Shown here: positions 1 through 12,635 of the stretch, one piece after another
Layout of the letters: the number at the start of each line of letters is the position of its first letter
How positions within the stretch are numbered: the stretch's first letter is position 1
Assembly: GCF_023913775.1 (NCBI RefSeq)
Contig: NZ_JAMXAX010000004.1
Coordinates: 50,797-114,796, forward strand
Direction: 5' to 3'
DNA from: Acidovorax facilis
Lineage (GTDB): Bacteria > Pseudomonadota > Gammaproteobacteria > Burkholderiales > Burkholderiaceae_C
Length of the DNA stretch: 64,000 nucleotides
Made by a program: the position numbers and the translations under genes
Notes under the pieces: model-generated
Seen by the model: only the letters and a program-made list of their open reading frames with translations
Database searches by the model: none
What the model was told of the DNA's origin: nothing

Positions 1-1
1 C

Positions 2-136
2 GTGGCCCGCACCGCGCGCAGCCTGTTCCCCCTGGCCGACAAGGCCAGCGACGAGCCCACGGCCGACCTGCTGACGCAGCGCCTCACGGTGCACGAGCAG
101 ACGGCGTGGATGCTGCGCTCGCTGCTCGAAGAGTAA
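2..136 (+). CDS. dps: Dps/ferritin-like DNA-protection protein, C-terminal end (partial)
   Basis: The window opens inside this gene; 44 codons and the TAA stop remain. The visible tail ([26 protein letters not shown]) matches the last helix region of Dps-like miniferritins, which oxidise and store iron and shield DNA in starvation. The ferroxidase residues of this family lie upstream of the window, so catalytic competence cannot be judged. No clear terminator follows; the next gene begins about 170 bases on. The family call rests only on the tail motif; the phrase HEQTAWML is characteristic. Confidence 0.75.
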   Translation: MARTARSLFPLADKASDEPTADLLTQRLTVHEQTAWMLRSLLEE

Positions 137-306
137 AAGGGTTCGCAGCTTCCACGCGCATTACCCGAGGGGCGCAGAACACTGCAGCACAGCGAAAAAG
201 AGCGCCTTGTCCTACATGGCGCCGTTCCATCGCCTGCGCATGATGCGGGTTTTGGTCCTGCTCCCTTCTTCGCAGGGCGGCATGGCGTATCAATCCCCTC
301 TGATGT

Positions 307-675
307 ATGCGAATCCTGTACGTTGAAGACAACCCGGAGCTGCGCGAGACCATCGGCATGCTTATGGAAGGTGAAGGCCGGACGGTCACGCCCTGCGCCA
401 CTGCCGAGGAGGCGCTGGCTCTGGATGCTGGGGACGTCTTTGATGTGGTGGTGACCGATGTCAGCCTGCCCGGCCTTTCGGGCACGGAACTGGCCCGCCA
501 GCTGCTGGCGGATGATCCGCAGCGGTGGGTGGTGCTGTGCTCCGGCTACGAGCTGGGTAGCCACCCGCGCAGTTGGGGGCCCAACGTGCGCGCATTGCTC
601 AAACCTTTTGAGCTGGAAGAGCTGGAGCAGCTGCTCGAGTCCATCCAGACAGCGCTGGCTTCAGCCGCCGGCTGA
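307..675 (+). CDS. Stand-alone response-regulator receiver domain protein
   Basis: This 122-residue protein is a single CheY-like receiver domain. The acidic pocket is at residues 7-8 (ED), the phospho-acceptor is Asp51 in VVVTDVSLPG, and the conserved Lys99 sits in ALLKPF. There is no output domain, so it probably acts by protein contact or as a phosphate sink. It converges with the receiver-kinase gene ending at 773, and four sensory genes lie beyond. A partnership with those kinases is likely from proximity but is inference. Confidence 0.85.
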   Translation: MRILYVEDNPELRETIGMLMEGEGRTVTPCATAEEALALDAGDVFDVVVTDVSLPGLSGTELARQLLADDPQRWVVLCSGYELGSHPRSWGPNVRALLKPFELEELEQLLESIQTALASAAG

Positions 676-772
676 GGCTTGCTAGCGCCGATCGCTCGCT
701 GTTCATACTTTACTTCATCACGCCACCCGCCTAGTCGTGGTGACCTGCGCTGTTGTGCTGGGCTGCGCGCAG

Positions 773-1897
773 TCAATTGCGGGGGCTGCGTACTGGCGAG
801 TGGCGCGGCAGTCTCACCCGAAAGGTCGTGACATCGTCCAGTGACTGGGCCTCGATGGTTCCATGGTGGGCCCGCACGATCTGGTGCGCAATGAAGAGCC
901 CCAGCCCCAGCCCTTGGTGGCGGCCGGGCTCACGCTCTCCCCCCCGGAACGGGTCGAACAAATGCGGCAGCAGCGCAGAGGGAATGGTGCCGCCGTTGGA
1001 CACCGTGATGCTCACCTCCTCAGGGCTGGTACCGTCCACTGCAATCTGCACAGGGTGGTCGACTCTGCCGTGGTGCAGGGCGTTGCCAACCAGGTTGGTG
1101 ATCACCTGACACAGGCGTTCGGCATCCCAGGTGCCGGCCAGGTCGCCTTGCAGGGTGGACCCGATGTAGCGTTCCGGGTGGCTGGTGGCCACCTCATCCA
1201 GCGTGCGCTGCACCAGCGCCTGCATGTGGGTGGAGCCCAGCTGCAGCGCCAGCCCGCCCGCCTGGCGAATGCGGGTCACGTCCAGCAGGTCTTCGATCAT
1301 GTGGCCCATGCGCTGGCTGGCGCCCAGCACCCGGTCGGCCATCAGCACCGCCTTGTCGGGGGGCGGCTGGCGCTTGAGCACGGTGGCCGCCGCGACGATG
1401 GACTGCAGCGGTGTGCGCAGGTCGTGGCTCAGCACGGCCATGAACATTTCGTTGATGCGCAAGGCCTCGGTGCGTGCGCGCAGCTCGTGCGCCAGCGCCT
1501 GCTTGCGCCGGTGCAGTTCAAAGAACACGCTCGCCTTGTTGGTGAGCATGTGCGGGTCGATGGGTTTGTACAGAAAGTCCACCGCCCCGCTCTCGTACCC
1601 CCGGAACTGCCAGTTTTGCTCGCGCGAGCCCGCCGTCATGAAGATGAGCGGGATGTGCCGGGTGCGCTCGCTGCCCCGGATCAGTTCCGCCAGCTCGAAG
1701 CCGTTCATGTCGGGCATCTGCACGTCCAGCAAGGCCAGGGCCACGTCGTCATGGGCCAGCAGCAGTTCCAGGGCCTCGGGGCCCGACTGGGCCTTGAGGA
1801 TGTCCAGCCCGTCGCGTTGCAGCAGCGCCTCCAGGGCGATCAGGTTTTCCTCGACATCGTCAACGAGCAGGCATTTGGTGTGGTCAGTCTGGGGCAT
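773..1897 (-). CDS. Receiver-histidine kinase fusion (REC-HisKA-HATPase)
   Basis: A 374-residue cytoplasmic protein with an N-terminal receiver (residues about 7-120, phospho-acceptor Asp58 in ALLDVQMPD, Lys111 in LYKPID), a HisKA dimerisation helix with phospho-acceptor His158 in LSHDLRTPL, and a C-terminal HATPase domain with GLGLGLFIAHQIV near the end. No membrane segment is visible. This REC-first layout is common for kinases that take phosphate from another hybrid kinase and then signal onward. It is the last gene of the minus-strand set starting at 6858, 52 bases after the cheB stop. The start is the ATG at 1897. Confidence 0.88.
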   Translation of the reverse strand: MPQTDHTKCLLVDDVEENLIALEALLQRDGLDILKAQSGPEALELLLAHDDVALALLDVQMPDMNGFELAELIRGSERTRHIPLIFMTAGSREQNWQFRGYESGAVDFLYKPIDPHMLTNKASVFFELHRRKQALAHELRARTEALRINEMFMAVLSHDLRTPLQSIVAAATVLKRQPPPDKAVLMADRVLGASQRMGHMIEDLLDVTRIRQAGGLALQLGSTHMQALVQRTLDEVATSHPERYIGSTLQGDLAGTWDAERLCQVITNLVGNALHHGRVDHPVQIAVDGTSPEEVSITVSNGGTIPSALLPHLFDPFRGGEREPGRHQGLGLGLFIAHQIVRAHHGTIEAQSLDDVTTFRVRLPRHSPVRSPRN

Positions 1898-1949
1898 GGG
1901 CGGTGGGGAGTGTGGATGGGGTTCTCAAGGAAGGACGCATATGCCCGTA

Positions 1950-2573
1950 TCAAAGCTGCTGGCGCTGGTGCAGGTCCGCCAACAGCCTGGCAATGCCTTC
2001 AGGGGGCAGGATGTGGTCAACCGCCAAGGCCGCGATGGCCGCCTGCGGCATGGTGGGCATGCTGGCGCTGGCGGGGTCTTGCACGATCGTGAGGCCGCCC
2101 GCCGCCTGAATGGCTTGCAGGCCGTGCACACCGTCTTCGTTGGCGCCTGACAGCAGGACGCCCACCAGCCGGGGGCCGTAGTGGTCTGCCGCCGATTCGA
2201 ACAGCACGTCGATGGAGGGGCGGGAAAAATGCAGAGGGGCGTCCAGCGACAGCCCCACATGCGGACCCCTGGGCCCGGCATCGACCAGCAGGTGATAGTC
2301 GGGTGGCGCAAAGCTGACCGAGCCTGGCGTGATGGCGTCCTTGTCCTGCGCCTCGCGCAGCGCCAGGGCGCAGCGGGGCTGGAAGATGTCCACCAGCAGG
2401 CTGCGCCGGTCCCGGGGCAGGTGCAGCACGACCAGAACCGCAGCCTGCAGTGTGGCGGGCAGCGCGGGCAGCAGCTGCAAGAGGGCATCAATACCGCCCG
2501 AAGAGCCACCCACCACGACGGCGTGGTAGCCCCCCGGTGGCGATGGCCTTGGCGCCAGGGCGGGGCTGGTCAT
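1950..2573 (-). CDS. cheB: CheB-type protein-glutamate methylesterase domain (no receiver)
   Basis: A 207-residue single-domain CheB methylesterase. The catalytic triad is visible: Ser in VVVGGSSGG (about residue 24), His in VVLHLPRD, and Asp in LLSGANEDGVHG. Classical CheB carries an N-terminal receiver that gates activity; this one has only the catalytic domain. The longer reading frame upstream runs into cheR. I chose the ATG at 2573 because it overlaps the cheR stop as ATGA, indicating translational coupling. No chemotaxis receptor is nearby, so the methyl-accepting target is unknown. It may act on the neighbouring kinase rather than on motility. Confidence 0.87.
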   Translation of the reverse strand: MTSPALAPRPSPPGGYHAVVVGGSSGGIDALLQLLPALPATLQAAVLVVLHLPRDRRSLLVDIFQPRCALALREAQDKDAITPGSVSFAPPDYHLLVDAGPRGPHVGLSLDAPLHFSRPSIDVLFESAADHYGPRLVGVLLSGANEDGVHGLQAIQAAGGLTIVQDPASASMPTMPQAAIAALAVDHILPPEGIARLLADLHQRQQL

Positions 2574-3406
2574 AGTCCGGCCTTTTTTCGGTAGATGCGG
2601 TCCTCCAGCACGAAGTCCTCGAAGGCATCGGTGTGCCCAGAAAACCGCAATGACTCCTTGGAGCCCAGGCCCAGGAAGCCCCGGTGGCACAGCGACTCGC
2701 GGAACAGCCCGAGTGCACGGTTCTGCAGGTCGCGCTCGAAGTAAATGAGCACATTGCGGCAGGACACCAGATGGACCTCGGCAAACACGCTGTCGGTGGC
2801 CAGGCTGTGGTCAGAGAACACCATGTGCTCGCGCAAGCCCTTGTCGAACACCACGCGGCCATAGCCGGCAGCGTAGTAGTCCGACAACGAGCTGCGAGCG
2901 CCGGAGCGCGCGTGGTTCTCGGTGAAGGCAGGCACCCGGGACAGGTCGAACACACCTGCCTCGGCGGCGCGCAGCGCGTGCGGGTTGATGTCCGTGGCGT
3001 AGATCAGCGTACGGTCCAGCAGGCCTTCTTCCTGCAGCAGGATGGCCAGCGAATACACCTCTTCTCCCGCGCTGCACCCGGCCACCCAGACCTTGAGCGA
3101 CGGGTAGGTGCGCAGCAGTGGCACCACCTCCTGGCGCAGCGCCTGGAAGTAACTGGGGTCGCGGAACATGTCGCTCACCTGCACGGTGAGGTATTCGAGC
3201 AGCGCAGGGAACACGGCGGTCTCGTGCAGCACGCGGTCCTGCAGCTGCGACAGCGTCTTGCAGTCGAACTGCACCAGCGCCGACGCCAGCCGCCGCTTGA
3301 GCGACGCCTGTGCGTAGCCCCGGAAGTCGTAGTGGTAGCGGTGGTAGATGGCATCGATCAGCAGGCGCTGCTCGATGTCGGCGGTGCGGGCCTTGCGATG
3401 GGGCAT
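2570..3406 (-). CDS. cheR: CheR-type SAM-dependent methyltransferase
   Basis: A CheR glutamate methyltransferase of about 278 residues. The N-terminal helical part contains [16 protein letters not shown], and the methyltransferase core contains [19 protein letters not shown], the SAM-binding loop typical of CheR, plus ATDINPHAL and SCRNVLIYF. The ATG at 3406 leaves 8 bases after the preceding kinase stop. A GTG at 3430 would overlap that stop and is the alternative. The gene sits between the large hybrid kinase and cheB. CheR/CheB beside CHASE3 hybrid kinases is a recurrent non-chemotaxis signalling arrangement. The substrate cannot be read from the sequence. Confidence 0.88.
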   Translation of the reverse strand: MPHRKARTADIEQRLLIDAIYHRYHYDFRGYAQASLKRRLASALVQFDCKTLSQLQDRVLHETAVFPALLEYLTVQVSDMFRDPSYFQALRQEVVPLLRTYPSLKVWVAGCSAGEEVYSLAILLQEEGLLDRTLIYATDINPHALRAAEAGVFDLSRVPAFTENHARSGARSSLSDYYAAGYGRVVFDKGLREHMVFSDHSLATDSVFAEVHLVSCRNVLIYFERDLQNRALGLFRESLCHRGFLGLGSKESLRFSGHTDAFEDFVLEDRIYRKKAGL

Positions 3407-3414
3407 GGCGGGGC

Positions 3415-6858
<3,444 letters not shown>

Positions 6859-7065
6859 GCGGTGGTGCCTCAAATGGGCAGGTGCGTTGCGAGAGGAGCG
6901 GAGACTGTAACGGGTTTTTTACGCGCCAGTAGGGCACTGTTACTTGGCCCGGGCACGGTGCAACATCGGTCGGTAGCGCTGCTGCTACATTCTGTGCGCC
7001 CGAGGTCTGCCCTGCAGCAGAGCCCTGCTGCAGGGCCTGCTTTTTCTGCTTTCGATCGTCCCGCC

Positions 7066-7962
7066 ATGCCTTCGCAATCTGTTCCTGCCCGTAGCCGGTT
7101 TTCGCTCTACCTCGACCTCATCCGCTGGGACCGCCCCGCCGGCTGGCTGGTGTGCCTGTGGCCCACGTTGTCTGCGCTGTGGATTGCGGCCGACGGCTTT
7201 CCGGGCTGGCACCTGCTGGTGGTGTTTGTGCTGGGCACCTTCCTCATGCGCAGTGCAGGCTGCTGCGTGAACGACGTGGCCGACCGCGACTTTGACAAGC
7301 ATGTCAAGCGCACGGCGCAGAGGCCCGTCACGACCGGTGCTGTGTCGGTGAAAGAGGCGTTGAGCCTGGGGGCAGTGCTGGCGCTGGTGTCGTTTGGCCT
7401 GGTGCTTACCACCAACGCGGCCGCCATCGCCTGGTCCGTGCCCGCCGTGCTGGTGGCCATTGCCTACCCGTTCACCAAACGCATCATTTCCATGCCCCAG
7501 GCGGTGCTGGGTATTGCGTTCAACTTCGGCATCGTGATCGCGTTTGCCGCCGTGCAAGGCCATGTGCCTGCCGTGGCGTGGTGGATGTGGCTCGGTAACC
7601 TGTTCTGGGTGCTGGCCTACGACACCGAATACGCCATGGTGGACCGGGATGATGACCTCCGAATCGGCATCAAGACCTCGGCCATCACCCTGGGCCGCTG
7701 GGATGTGCCGGGCATCGTGGTGTTCTACCTTCTTTTCTTGTCAATTTGGGCCCTGGCGCTTGATGGATATGCACTGGGCGCTATGTTTTATATAGCAACC
7801 GCCCTTGCGCTGGCGCAGGTGCTGTGGCACTTCACGCTGATCCGCACCCGCTCGCGCGAAGGGTGCTTCAAGGCGTTCCGCGTCAACCACTGGCTGGGCG
7901 CCACGGTGTTTGCGGGCATTGCGGGCAGCTATCTGCTGCGGTGGTTGGGGCTGACGGGCTGA
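7066..7962 (+). CDS. ubiA: 4-hydroxybenzoate polyprenyltransferase
   Basis: A 298-residue polytopic membrane protein of the UbiA family. It attaches the polyprenyl tail to 4-hydroxybenzoate in ubiquinone synthesis. Both Mg-diphosphate motifs are present: NDVADRDFD in the first half and [13 protein letters not shown] in the second. The ATG at 7066 gives the normal family length; the long open frame upstream is antisense to the kinase and not coding. A stretch at 7742-7799, inside the gene, resembles an intergenic repeat also found at 16827-16882 (see findings). It encodes roughly residues 226-245, in a loop/TM region after the second Asp motif. Confidence 0.95.
   Translation: MPSQSVPARSRFSLYLDLIRWDRPAGWLVCLWPTLSALWIAADGFPGWHLLVVFVLGTFLMRSAGCCVNDVADRDFDKHVKRTAQRPVTTGAVSVKEALSLGAVLALVSFGLVLTTNAAAIAWSVPAVLVAIAYPFTKRIISMPQAVLGIAFNFGIVIAFAAVQGHVPAVAWWMWLGNLFWVLAYDTEYAMVDRDDDLRIGIKTSAITLGRWDVPGIVVFYLLFLSIWALALDGYALGAMFYIATALALAQVLWHFTLIRTRSREGCFKAFRVNHWLGATVFAGIAGSYLLRWLGLTG
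7742..7799 (+). repeat. Comamonadaceae-type short repeat lying inside ubiA
   Basis: This stretch shares GCGCTTGATGG plus the flanking pattern TA-n-GCA...GCTAT..TTTT with the intergenic copy at 16827-16882. The overall design (central GCGCTT core, then GCTAT and a T-rich arm) is what I remember of a repeat widespread between genes in this bacterial family. Here it is in frame within ubiA. The match to the second copy is visible directly; the family identity is from memory. Confidence 0.5.
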
Positions 7963-8102
7963 CTGCGGCGCGCGGCCGGGCTGGTCTGTGATGGTTGTGG
8001 CGGGTTTTTACAAGCCGGTTTCCACGCCATTCGCTACATTGACTGGGAGCCGCCAGCCCTCCTGCAGCTTTCATTCAGATCCCTCTTTGCACCCCTTCAT
8101 CC

Positions 8103-8471
8103 ATGACCGAAGACCGCGTCAACCAACTGCTGCAGGACATCCAGCAGCGCCATCCCGAGCAACACAGCGTGCTGCAGGGCGCCCGTGCCCTTGTTCTCGC
8201 TCTGGGGCCCGATGTGCGCGAGGAGGTCAAATACGGCGGCATCCTCTTTTCAGCTCCCCAGCCTTTTTGTGGCCTGTTCGCGTACACCCGGCATGTGTCG
8301 CTGGAGTTTGGCGATGGCGCCCAGCTGCCGGACGCATTCAAGGTGCTGGAGGGCGCTGGCAAACAGCGCAGGCATATCAAACTGCACACGGCAGAAGACC
8401 TGGCTGCCAAGCAGGTGGCCCACTACCTGGGATTGGCGTGCTCCCTCAGCAATAGCCCGAAGCGCCAATAG
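8103..8471 (+). CDS. DUF1801 (YdhG-like) small protein
   Basis: A 122-residue soluble protein with the DUF1801 pattern: an N-terminal helix, then VREEVKYGGILFSAPQPFCGLFAYTRHVSLEF, a core beta sheet with conserved aromatic residues, and a C-terminal helix (DLAAKQVAHYLG). Members are small alpha/beta proteins of unknown biochemical role, sometimes linked to iron or stress genes. Its 3' end overlaps the convergent AraC-type gene by 26 bases. No partner gene gives a function. Confidence 0.75.
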   Translation: MTEDRVNQLLQDIQQRHPEQHSVLQGARALVLALGPDVREEVKYGGILFSAPQPFCGLFAYTRHVSLEFGDGAQLPDAFKVLEGAGKQRRHIKLHTAEDLAAKQVAHYLGLACSLSNSPKRQ

Positions 8472-9093
8472 CCGCCTGCCACTGGGGCGAGGCCACCACT
8501 GCTGCGGGCGTGCGGCCCAACCAGCGCCCAAATTCGCGGGTCATGTGAGCCTGGTCGGTGTAGCCATGGTCCGCCGCGCATTCTGCGAGCGAGGCGGCGG
8601 CTGGCAGCGCCTGCGCAGCACGGCGGACGCGGGCCAGGCACTTCCAATAGGCCGGGGGGCGCCCGGTGGCGGCCTGTATCAGGCGCTGCAGGGTACGCTC
8701 CGACACGCCCAGTTGCCGCGCTGCCTGGGCCACCTCGCTGTGGCGCGCCAGGCTTTGCAGGGCGTCGGCCACCCGCGTATCCAGCACCACGCAGTCGTGC
8801 AGCAGGGGCAGGGCATCGTGGGCGTCGTTCATGGGCTGGTTCTGCAGCAGGGCCAGCAGGCGTTGCGAATCTATCTGTGTGCCCGGCTGCATGCGAAACC
8901 CCCAGTAGCGCTCGCCCACCGTGCCGGACACGGTGTAGGTGCTGTCTGCCAGATCGGTCACAAACCAGGTGGGTGGCTGGTGGGGGAGGGCGTGCAGGAT
9001 CAGGTCACGGCATCCGTCCGGAACCACCACGGTGCTGTCGGCTGCGCACGAAGTGTGGTGCCAGGCTTCCCAGGGCTGCAGGAGCTGGGGCAT
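8446..9093 (-). CDS. AraC-family transcriptional regulator
   Basis: A 215-residue regulator. The N-terminal part resembles the sensing domain of the DUF6597-type AraC proteins (VVPDGCRDLILH, followed by a beta-rich region). The C-terminal AraC DNA-binding domain contains two helix-turn-helix units: residues near SEVAQAARQLGVSERTLQRL and near SLAECAADHGYTDQAHMTREF. The ligand is unknown. The 3' end overlaps the convergent DUF1801 gene. No operator was recognised in the 167-base gap upstream, which contains the hairpin at 9172-9191. Confidence 0.88.
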   Translation of the reverse strand: MPQLLQPWEAWHHTSCAADSTVVVPDGCRDLILHALPHQPPTWFVTDLADSTYTVSGTVGERYWGFRMQPGTQIDSQRLLALLQNQPMNDAHDALPLLHDCVVLDTRVADALQSLARHSEVAQAARQLGVSERTLQRLIQAATGRPPAYWKCLARVRRAAQALPAAASLAECAADHGYTDQAHMTREFGRWLGRTPAAVVASPQWQAAIGASGYC

Positions 9094-9171
9094 ACCTAGT
9101 GATGCTCTTCACGAACCATCGCGGCGTGCGCCTCTGCGGGCTCAGGCGGCCTGTCGCGTTGCAAACGCCTC

Positions 9172-9191
9172 GCGATAGCTACGGCTATCGC
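9172..9191. repeat. Perfect 8-bp inverted repeat between AraC regulator and proC
   Basis: GCGATAGC and GCTATCGC are separated by four bases, in the gap between the 5' end of the AraC-type gene and the 3' end of proC. There is no T-run, so it is not a typical terminator on either strand. It could be an operator or a dispersed palindromic element. Confidence 0.5.
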
Positions 9192-9260
9192 TGCGTTTTG
9201 CGCCTTGCAGTTCAATCCGATCCGCAGCGCACACAATCGCTCGATTCATGCAGAGCATCC

Positions 9261-10097
9261 CTAGCCCCCGAACTCATTGCCCAGTTCATCGGCGCGCTGG
9301 CGTGCGGCTTCCATGGCGCGTTCAAAGGCTGCGCCCACCCCGTCCGCTTCCATGGATTGCAAGGCCGCATAGGTGGTGCCGCCTTTGGACGTGACGCGTT
9401 GGCGCAGCACGGCAGGCGCTTCGTCAGAGCGGCGGGCCAGCTCGGAGGCCCCCACAAACGTGCCCACCGCCAGCTGGTGCGCCTGCTGCTCGCTCAGTCC
9501 CATGCTGGTGCCGGCGCGCGTCATGGCCTCAAGGAAATAGAAGACGTAGGCGGGGCCGGAGCCCGACAGGGCTGTGACGGCGTCGAGCTGCTTTTCGGTC
9601 TCGACCCACAGGTACTCGCCGGTGGACGCCATGATGGCCTCGACCTGTGCGCGTTCGGCTGCGTCCACGGCGGGGCGAGCGTATAGCGCGCTCATGCCCT
9701 TGCCCACCAGCGCCGGTGTATTGGGCATGGTGCGCACGATGCGCTCGGTGGAAAGCCACTGGGCGATGCTGTCCGAGCGGATGCCGGCGGCCACACTCAG
9801 GTGCAGGGCGTCCTGGGTGTGCGCCTTGGCCTGGGCGGCGGCGTCCTTGAAGGTCTGGGGCTTGATGGCCCAGACCACGATGCGCGCGCGCTGCAGGGCC
9901 GGGCCCGCTTCGGCCTGGGCCTCGATCCCGTAGTTCTTGCGCAGATCCTCCCGCGCATCGGCCCAGGGTTCGACCACCTCGATCTGGCTGGCCGGGTGGC
10001 CCTGGCGGATCAGCCCGCCGATGATGGCGCTGGCCATGTTGCCGCCGCCGATGAAGGCGATGGTGGGGAGGGCTGGGGATGCGGCGGTTTGGCTCAT
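9261..10097 (-). CDS. proC: Pyrroline-5-carboxylate reductase
   Basis: A 278-residue enzyme for the last step of proline synthesis, reducing pyrroline-5-carboxylate with NAD(P)H. The N-terminal dinucleotide fold shows IAFIGGGNMASAIIGGL. The C-terminal dimerisation domain has TALSGSGPAYVFYFLEAM and TSKGGTTYAAL, both diagnostic of ProC. I use the ATG at 10097 (MSQTAAS), giving the usual length; an in-frame upstream start at 10118 is weaker. It stands apart from other proline genes. Confidence 0.95.
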   Translation of the reverse strand: MSQTAASPALPTIAFIGGGNMASAIIGGLIRQGHPASQIEVVEPWADAREDLRKNYGIEAQAEAGPALQRARIVVWAIKPQTFKDAAAQAKAHTQDALHLSVAAGIRSDSIAQWLSTERIVRTMPNTPALVGKGMSALYARPAVDAAERAQVEAIMASTGEYLWVETEKQLDAVTALSGSGPAYVFYFLEAMTRAGTSMGLSEQQAHQLAVGTFVGASELARRSDEAPAVLRQRVTSKGGTTYAALQSMEADGVGAAFERAMEAARQRADELGNEFGG

Positions 10098-10169
10098 GGG
10101 ACGACAAGGTGGCAACAACAGGGGCCACGATGGTAGCGCCGCTGCGCCGCAATCCGGCGCGCGGCGGGT

Positions 10170-11663
10170 TCAATCGGCTGTCGTTTGGCGAACGGCGTGT
10201 TCCCAGTTCGCCATCAGCTCCTGCGCACGCGCGCTGCTGAGCGTGGGCACAAAGCGGCGGTCGGCGCGCCACAGCCGCGAGAGTTCATCCGTGCTGCGGT
10301 ACACGCCGCTCGACAGCCCGGCCAGGTACGCGGCCCCGAGCGCCGTGGTCTCGATGACGGCAGGCCGTACCACCGGAATGCCCAGCAGGTCGGCCTGGAA
10401 CTGCATCAGCAGGTCGTTGATGCAGGCGCCGCCGTCCACGCGCAGTTCGCTCACGGGCGCACCGCCAGCGGCCACGGCGTCGCGGCTCATGGCCAGCAGC
10501 AGGGCGGCGCTCTGGTAGGCAATGCTCTCCAGCGCCGCGCGGGCGATGTGGCCCAGTGTGGTGCCGCGTGTGAGGCCCGTGATGGTGCCGCGCGAGTCGG
10601 GTTTCCAGTACGGAGCGCCCAGGCCGGTGAAGGCGGGCACCATCATCACCCCGCCCGAATCGGGCACGCTCTGCGCCAGCGATTCGACTTCGTTGCTGGT
10701 GGAGATGGCCCGCAGTCCGTCGCGCAGCCACTGCACCACGGCGCCACCCACAAAAACGCTGCCTTCCATGGCGAACTCCGGCTGCACCGTGGCCTGTGCG
10801 GCACTGGTGGTGAGCAGGCCGTTTTGCGATGTCTGGAACGTACCGCCTGTGTGCATGAGCATGAAGCAGCCCGTGCCGTAGGTGTTCTTGGCCATGCCGG
10901 CGGTGAAGCAGGCCTGGCCGAACAGCGCGCTTTGCTGGTCGCCCGCCACGCCGCCGATGCGGATGCTGTGGCCCAGCAGGTCGGCCGCGATGTCGCCAAA
11001 GTGGGCGCTGGACGGCAGCACCTCGGGCATCAGCGCCTTGGGAATGCGCAGCAGCGCCAGCAGCTCGTCGTCCCACTGGTTGGTGTGCACATTGAACAGC
11101 ATGGTGCGCGAGGCGTTGCTTACATCCGTCACATGCACCTTGCCGTGGGTCAGCTTCCACATCAGCCAGCTGTCCACCGTGCCAAAGGCCAGCTCGCCGC
11201 GCTCCGCCGCGTCGCGCGCGCCGGGCACATGGTCCAGCAGCCACTGCAGCTTGGTGCCCGAAAAGTAGGCATCCACCAGCAGGCCGGTCTTGGCCTGGAT
11301 GGTGGCGGCATGGCCTTGCTCGCGCAGCTGGGCGCAGGCGGGCTCGGCACGCCGGTCTTGCCACACGATGGCGTGGTGCACGGGCTGGCCGGTTTTGCGG
11401 TTCCACAGCACCGTGGTTTCGCGCTGGTTGGTGATGCCCACGGCCCGCACGGCGCTCGCGGCAATGCCCGCTTTGGCCAGCGCATCGCGGGCGGTGGCGA
11501 GCTGGGTGCGCCAGATCTCCAGCGGGTCGTGCTCCACCCAGCCGGGCTGGGGGTAGATCTGCGGCAGCTCCAGCTGGGCCTGCGCCACGATGTGGCCGCC
11601 TTCGTCGAAAACGATGCTGCGGGAGCTGGAGGTGCCTTGGTCGAGTGCGAGCAGGTAGGTCAT
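10170..11663 (-). CDS. glpK: Glycerol kinase
   Basis: A 497-residue FGGY-family kinase that phosphorylates glycerol to glycerol-3-phosphate using ATP. Visible signatures are the N-terminal [16 protein letters not shown] phosphate-binding loop, the substrate region [24 protein letters not shown], and the C-terminal [22 protein letters not shown]. Length is typical. It lies directly downstream of glpR on the same strand (gap 16 bases), so the two are probably cotranscribed. They diverge from the glpSTPQUV transporter operon. No glycerol facilitator gene (glpF) is visible in the window. Confidence 0.97.
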   Translation of the reverse strand: MTYLLALDQGTSSSRSIVFDEGGHIVAQAQLELPQIYPQPGWVEHDPLEIWRTQLATARDALAKAGIAASAVRAVGITNQRETTVLWNRKTGQPVHHAIVWQDRRAEPACAQLREQGHAATIQAKTGLLVDAYFSGTKLQWLLDHVPGARDAAERGELAFGTVDSWLMWKLTHGKVHVTDVSNASRTMLFNVHTNQWDDELLALLRIPKALMPEVLPSSAHFGDIAADLLGHSIRIGGVAGDQQSALFGQACFTAGMAKNTYGTGCFMLMHTGGTFQTSQNGLLTTSAAQATVQPEFAMEGSVFVGGAVVQWLRDGLRAISTSNEVESLAQSVPDSGGVMMVPAFTGLGAPYWKPDSRGTITGLTRGTTLGHIARAALESIAYQSAALLLAMSRDAVAAGGAPVSELRVDGGACINDLLMQFQADLLGIPVVRPAVIETTALGAAYLAGLSSGVYRSTDELSRLWRADRRFVPTLSSARAQELMANWEHAVRQTTAD

Positions 11664-11679
11664 GGTGAATGTCAGGTGA

Positions 11680-12444
11680 TCAAGCGGCCACAGTGCAAAC
11701 GACTTCGGCGTCTTGCAGCAACGCCGGAAACGGCTCCGGCGGCGGCGCGTCGGTGAACAGGCGGTCGATTTGCGCCAGTGTGGCCAGTTGCACCATGGCT
11801 GGGCGGTTGAACTTGCTGAAGTCGGCCGCCAGCCAGACCTCGCGTGCGTGTTCGATGATGGTTTGCGCCACCTTCACTTCGCGGTAGTCGAAGTCGCGCA
11901 GGGAGCCATCGGGCTCGATGCCCGAGATGCCGATGAGCGCAATGTCCACCTTGAACTGGCGGATGAAGTCCACCGCCGCTTCGCCCACGATGCCCCGGTC
12001 GCGCGCACGCACCACGCCACCGGCCACGATGACCTCGCACTCGGGGTTGCCGCTCAGGATGGCGGCCACGTTCAGGTTGTTGGTGATCACGCGCAGGCCC
12101 CGGTGGTGCAGCAGGGCCTTGGCAATGGCTTCGGTGGTGGTGCCGATGTTCAGGATCAGCGAGCAGTCATTGGGCACTTGTTCGGCCACGGCGCGCGCGA
12201 TGCGGGCCTTGCCTTCGGCGTGCAGTGTCTCGCGCTGGGTGTGGGCCAGGTTTTCCACCGTGGAGCTGGGCACGCGCACGCCGCCATGAAAGCGCGTGAG
12301 CAGGCCGGACTCGGCCAGGCGCTGCACGTCACGTCGCACGGTCTGCAGGGTCACGCCCAGGGTGTCTGCCAGTTGTTCCACCGTGGCGGATTTGCGCGCG
12401 CGGACTTCTTCGAGAAGCAGCAGTTGTCGGGGGTTCGTATTCAC
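11680..12444 (-). CDS. glpR: DeoR-family glycerol-3-phosphate regulon repressor
   Basis: A 254-residue DeoR-family repressor. The N-terminal winged helix-turn-helix contains [24 protein letters not shown], and the C-terminal sugar-phosphate sensor domain contains [15 protein letters not shown] and [21 protein letters not shown] use the GTG at 12444 because the protein then starts as DeoR proteins normally do ([13 protein letters not shown]). An ATG at 12501 is an alternative. Position next to glpK and opposite glpS supports control of the glycerol-3-phosphate genes, with glycerol-3-phosphate as expected inducer. Candidate operators lie in the divergent gap. Confidence 0.9.
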   Translation of the reverse strand: MNTNPRQLLLLEEVRARKSATVEQLADTLGVTLQTVRRDVQRLAESGLLTRFHGGVRVPSSTVENLAHTQRETLHAEGKARIARAVAEQVPNDCSLILNIGTTTEAIAKALLHHRGLRVITNNLNVAAILSGNPECEVIVAGGVVRARDRGIVGEAAVDFIRQFKVDIALIGISGIEPDGSLRDFDYREVKVAQTIIEHAREVWLAADFSKFNRPAMVQLATLAQIDRLFTDAPPPEPFPALLQDAEVVCTVAA

Positions 12445-12483
12445 GCGAATCAATCGGCTTATGGGGTGGAGATACTTTAAATC

Positions 12484-12549
12484 GAACAAAAAGGAACTCA
12501 TTAAGGGTAAACCTTGATTCGATACGATCAAAAAAGAACAAAAATGAAC
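12484..12549. promoter_or_regulatory. Two direct 14-mer repeats in the glpR-glpS divergent region
   Basis: GAACAAAAAGGAAC (12484-12497) and GAACAAAAATGAAC (12536-12549) differ at one base and flank the GGGTAAACC motif. Tandem or direct half-sites are usual for DeoR-type repressors, so these are candidate GlpR contacts controlling both directions. Assignment to GlpR is inference. Confidence 0.45.
12503..12516. promoter_or_regulatory. AAGGGTAAACC operator-like motif upstream of glpS
   Basis: The sequence AAGGGTAAACCTTG lies in the glpR-glpS gap and is nearly the same as the perfect palindrome AAGGGTAAACCCTT in front of glpD at 18840-18853. Sharing between two promoters of one regulon suggests a common regulator; which one is not proven. 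Confidence 0.5.
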
Positions 12550-12635
12550 GCAATCGAAAACGAGGCACTTTGCTGCGTGCGCAGCAGAAAGCCAGATCCA
12601 CACAGCCCCCAGGGGGCCATTAGAAAGGTTGCGTG

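Noticed and set aside
12513..12530. TTGAT...ATCAA near the glp region as an FNR box
   Set aside because: The arms are separated by 8 bases instead of 4, so spacing is wrong for FNR.
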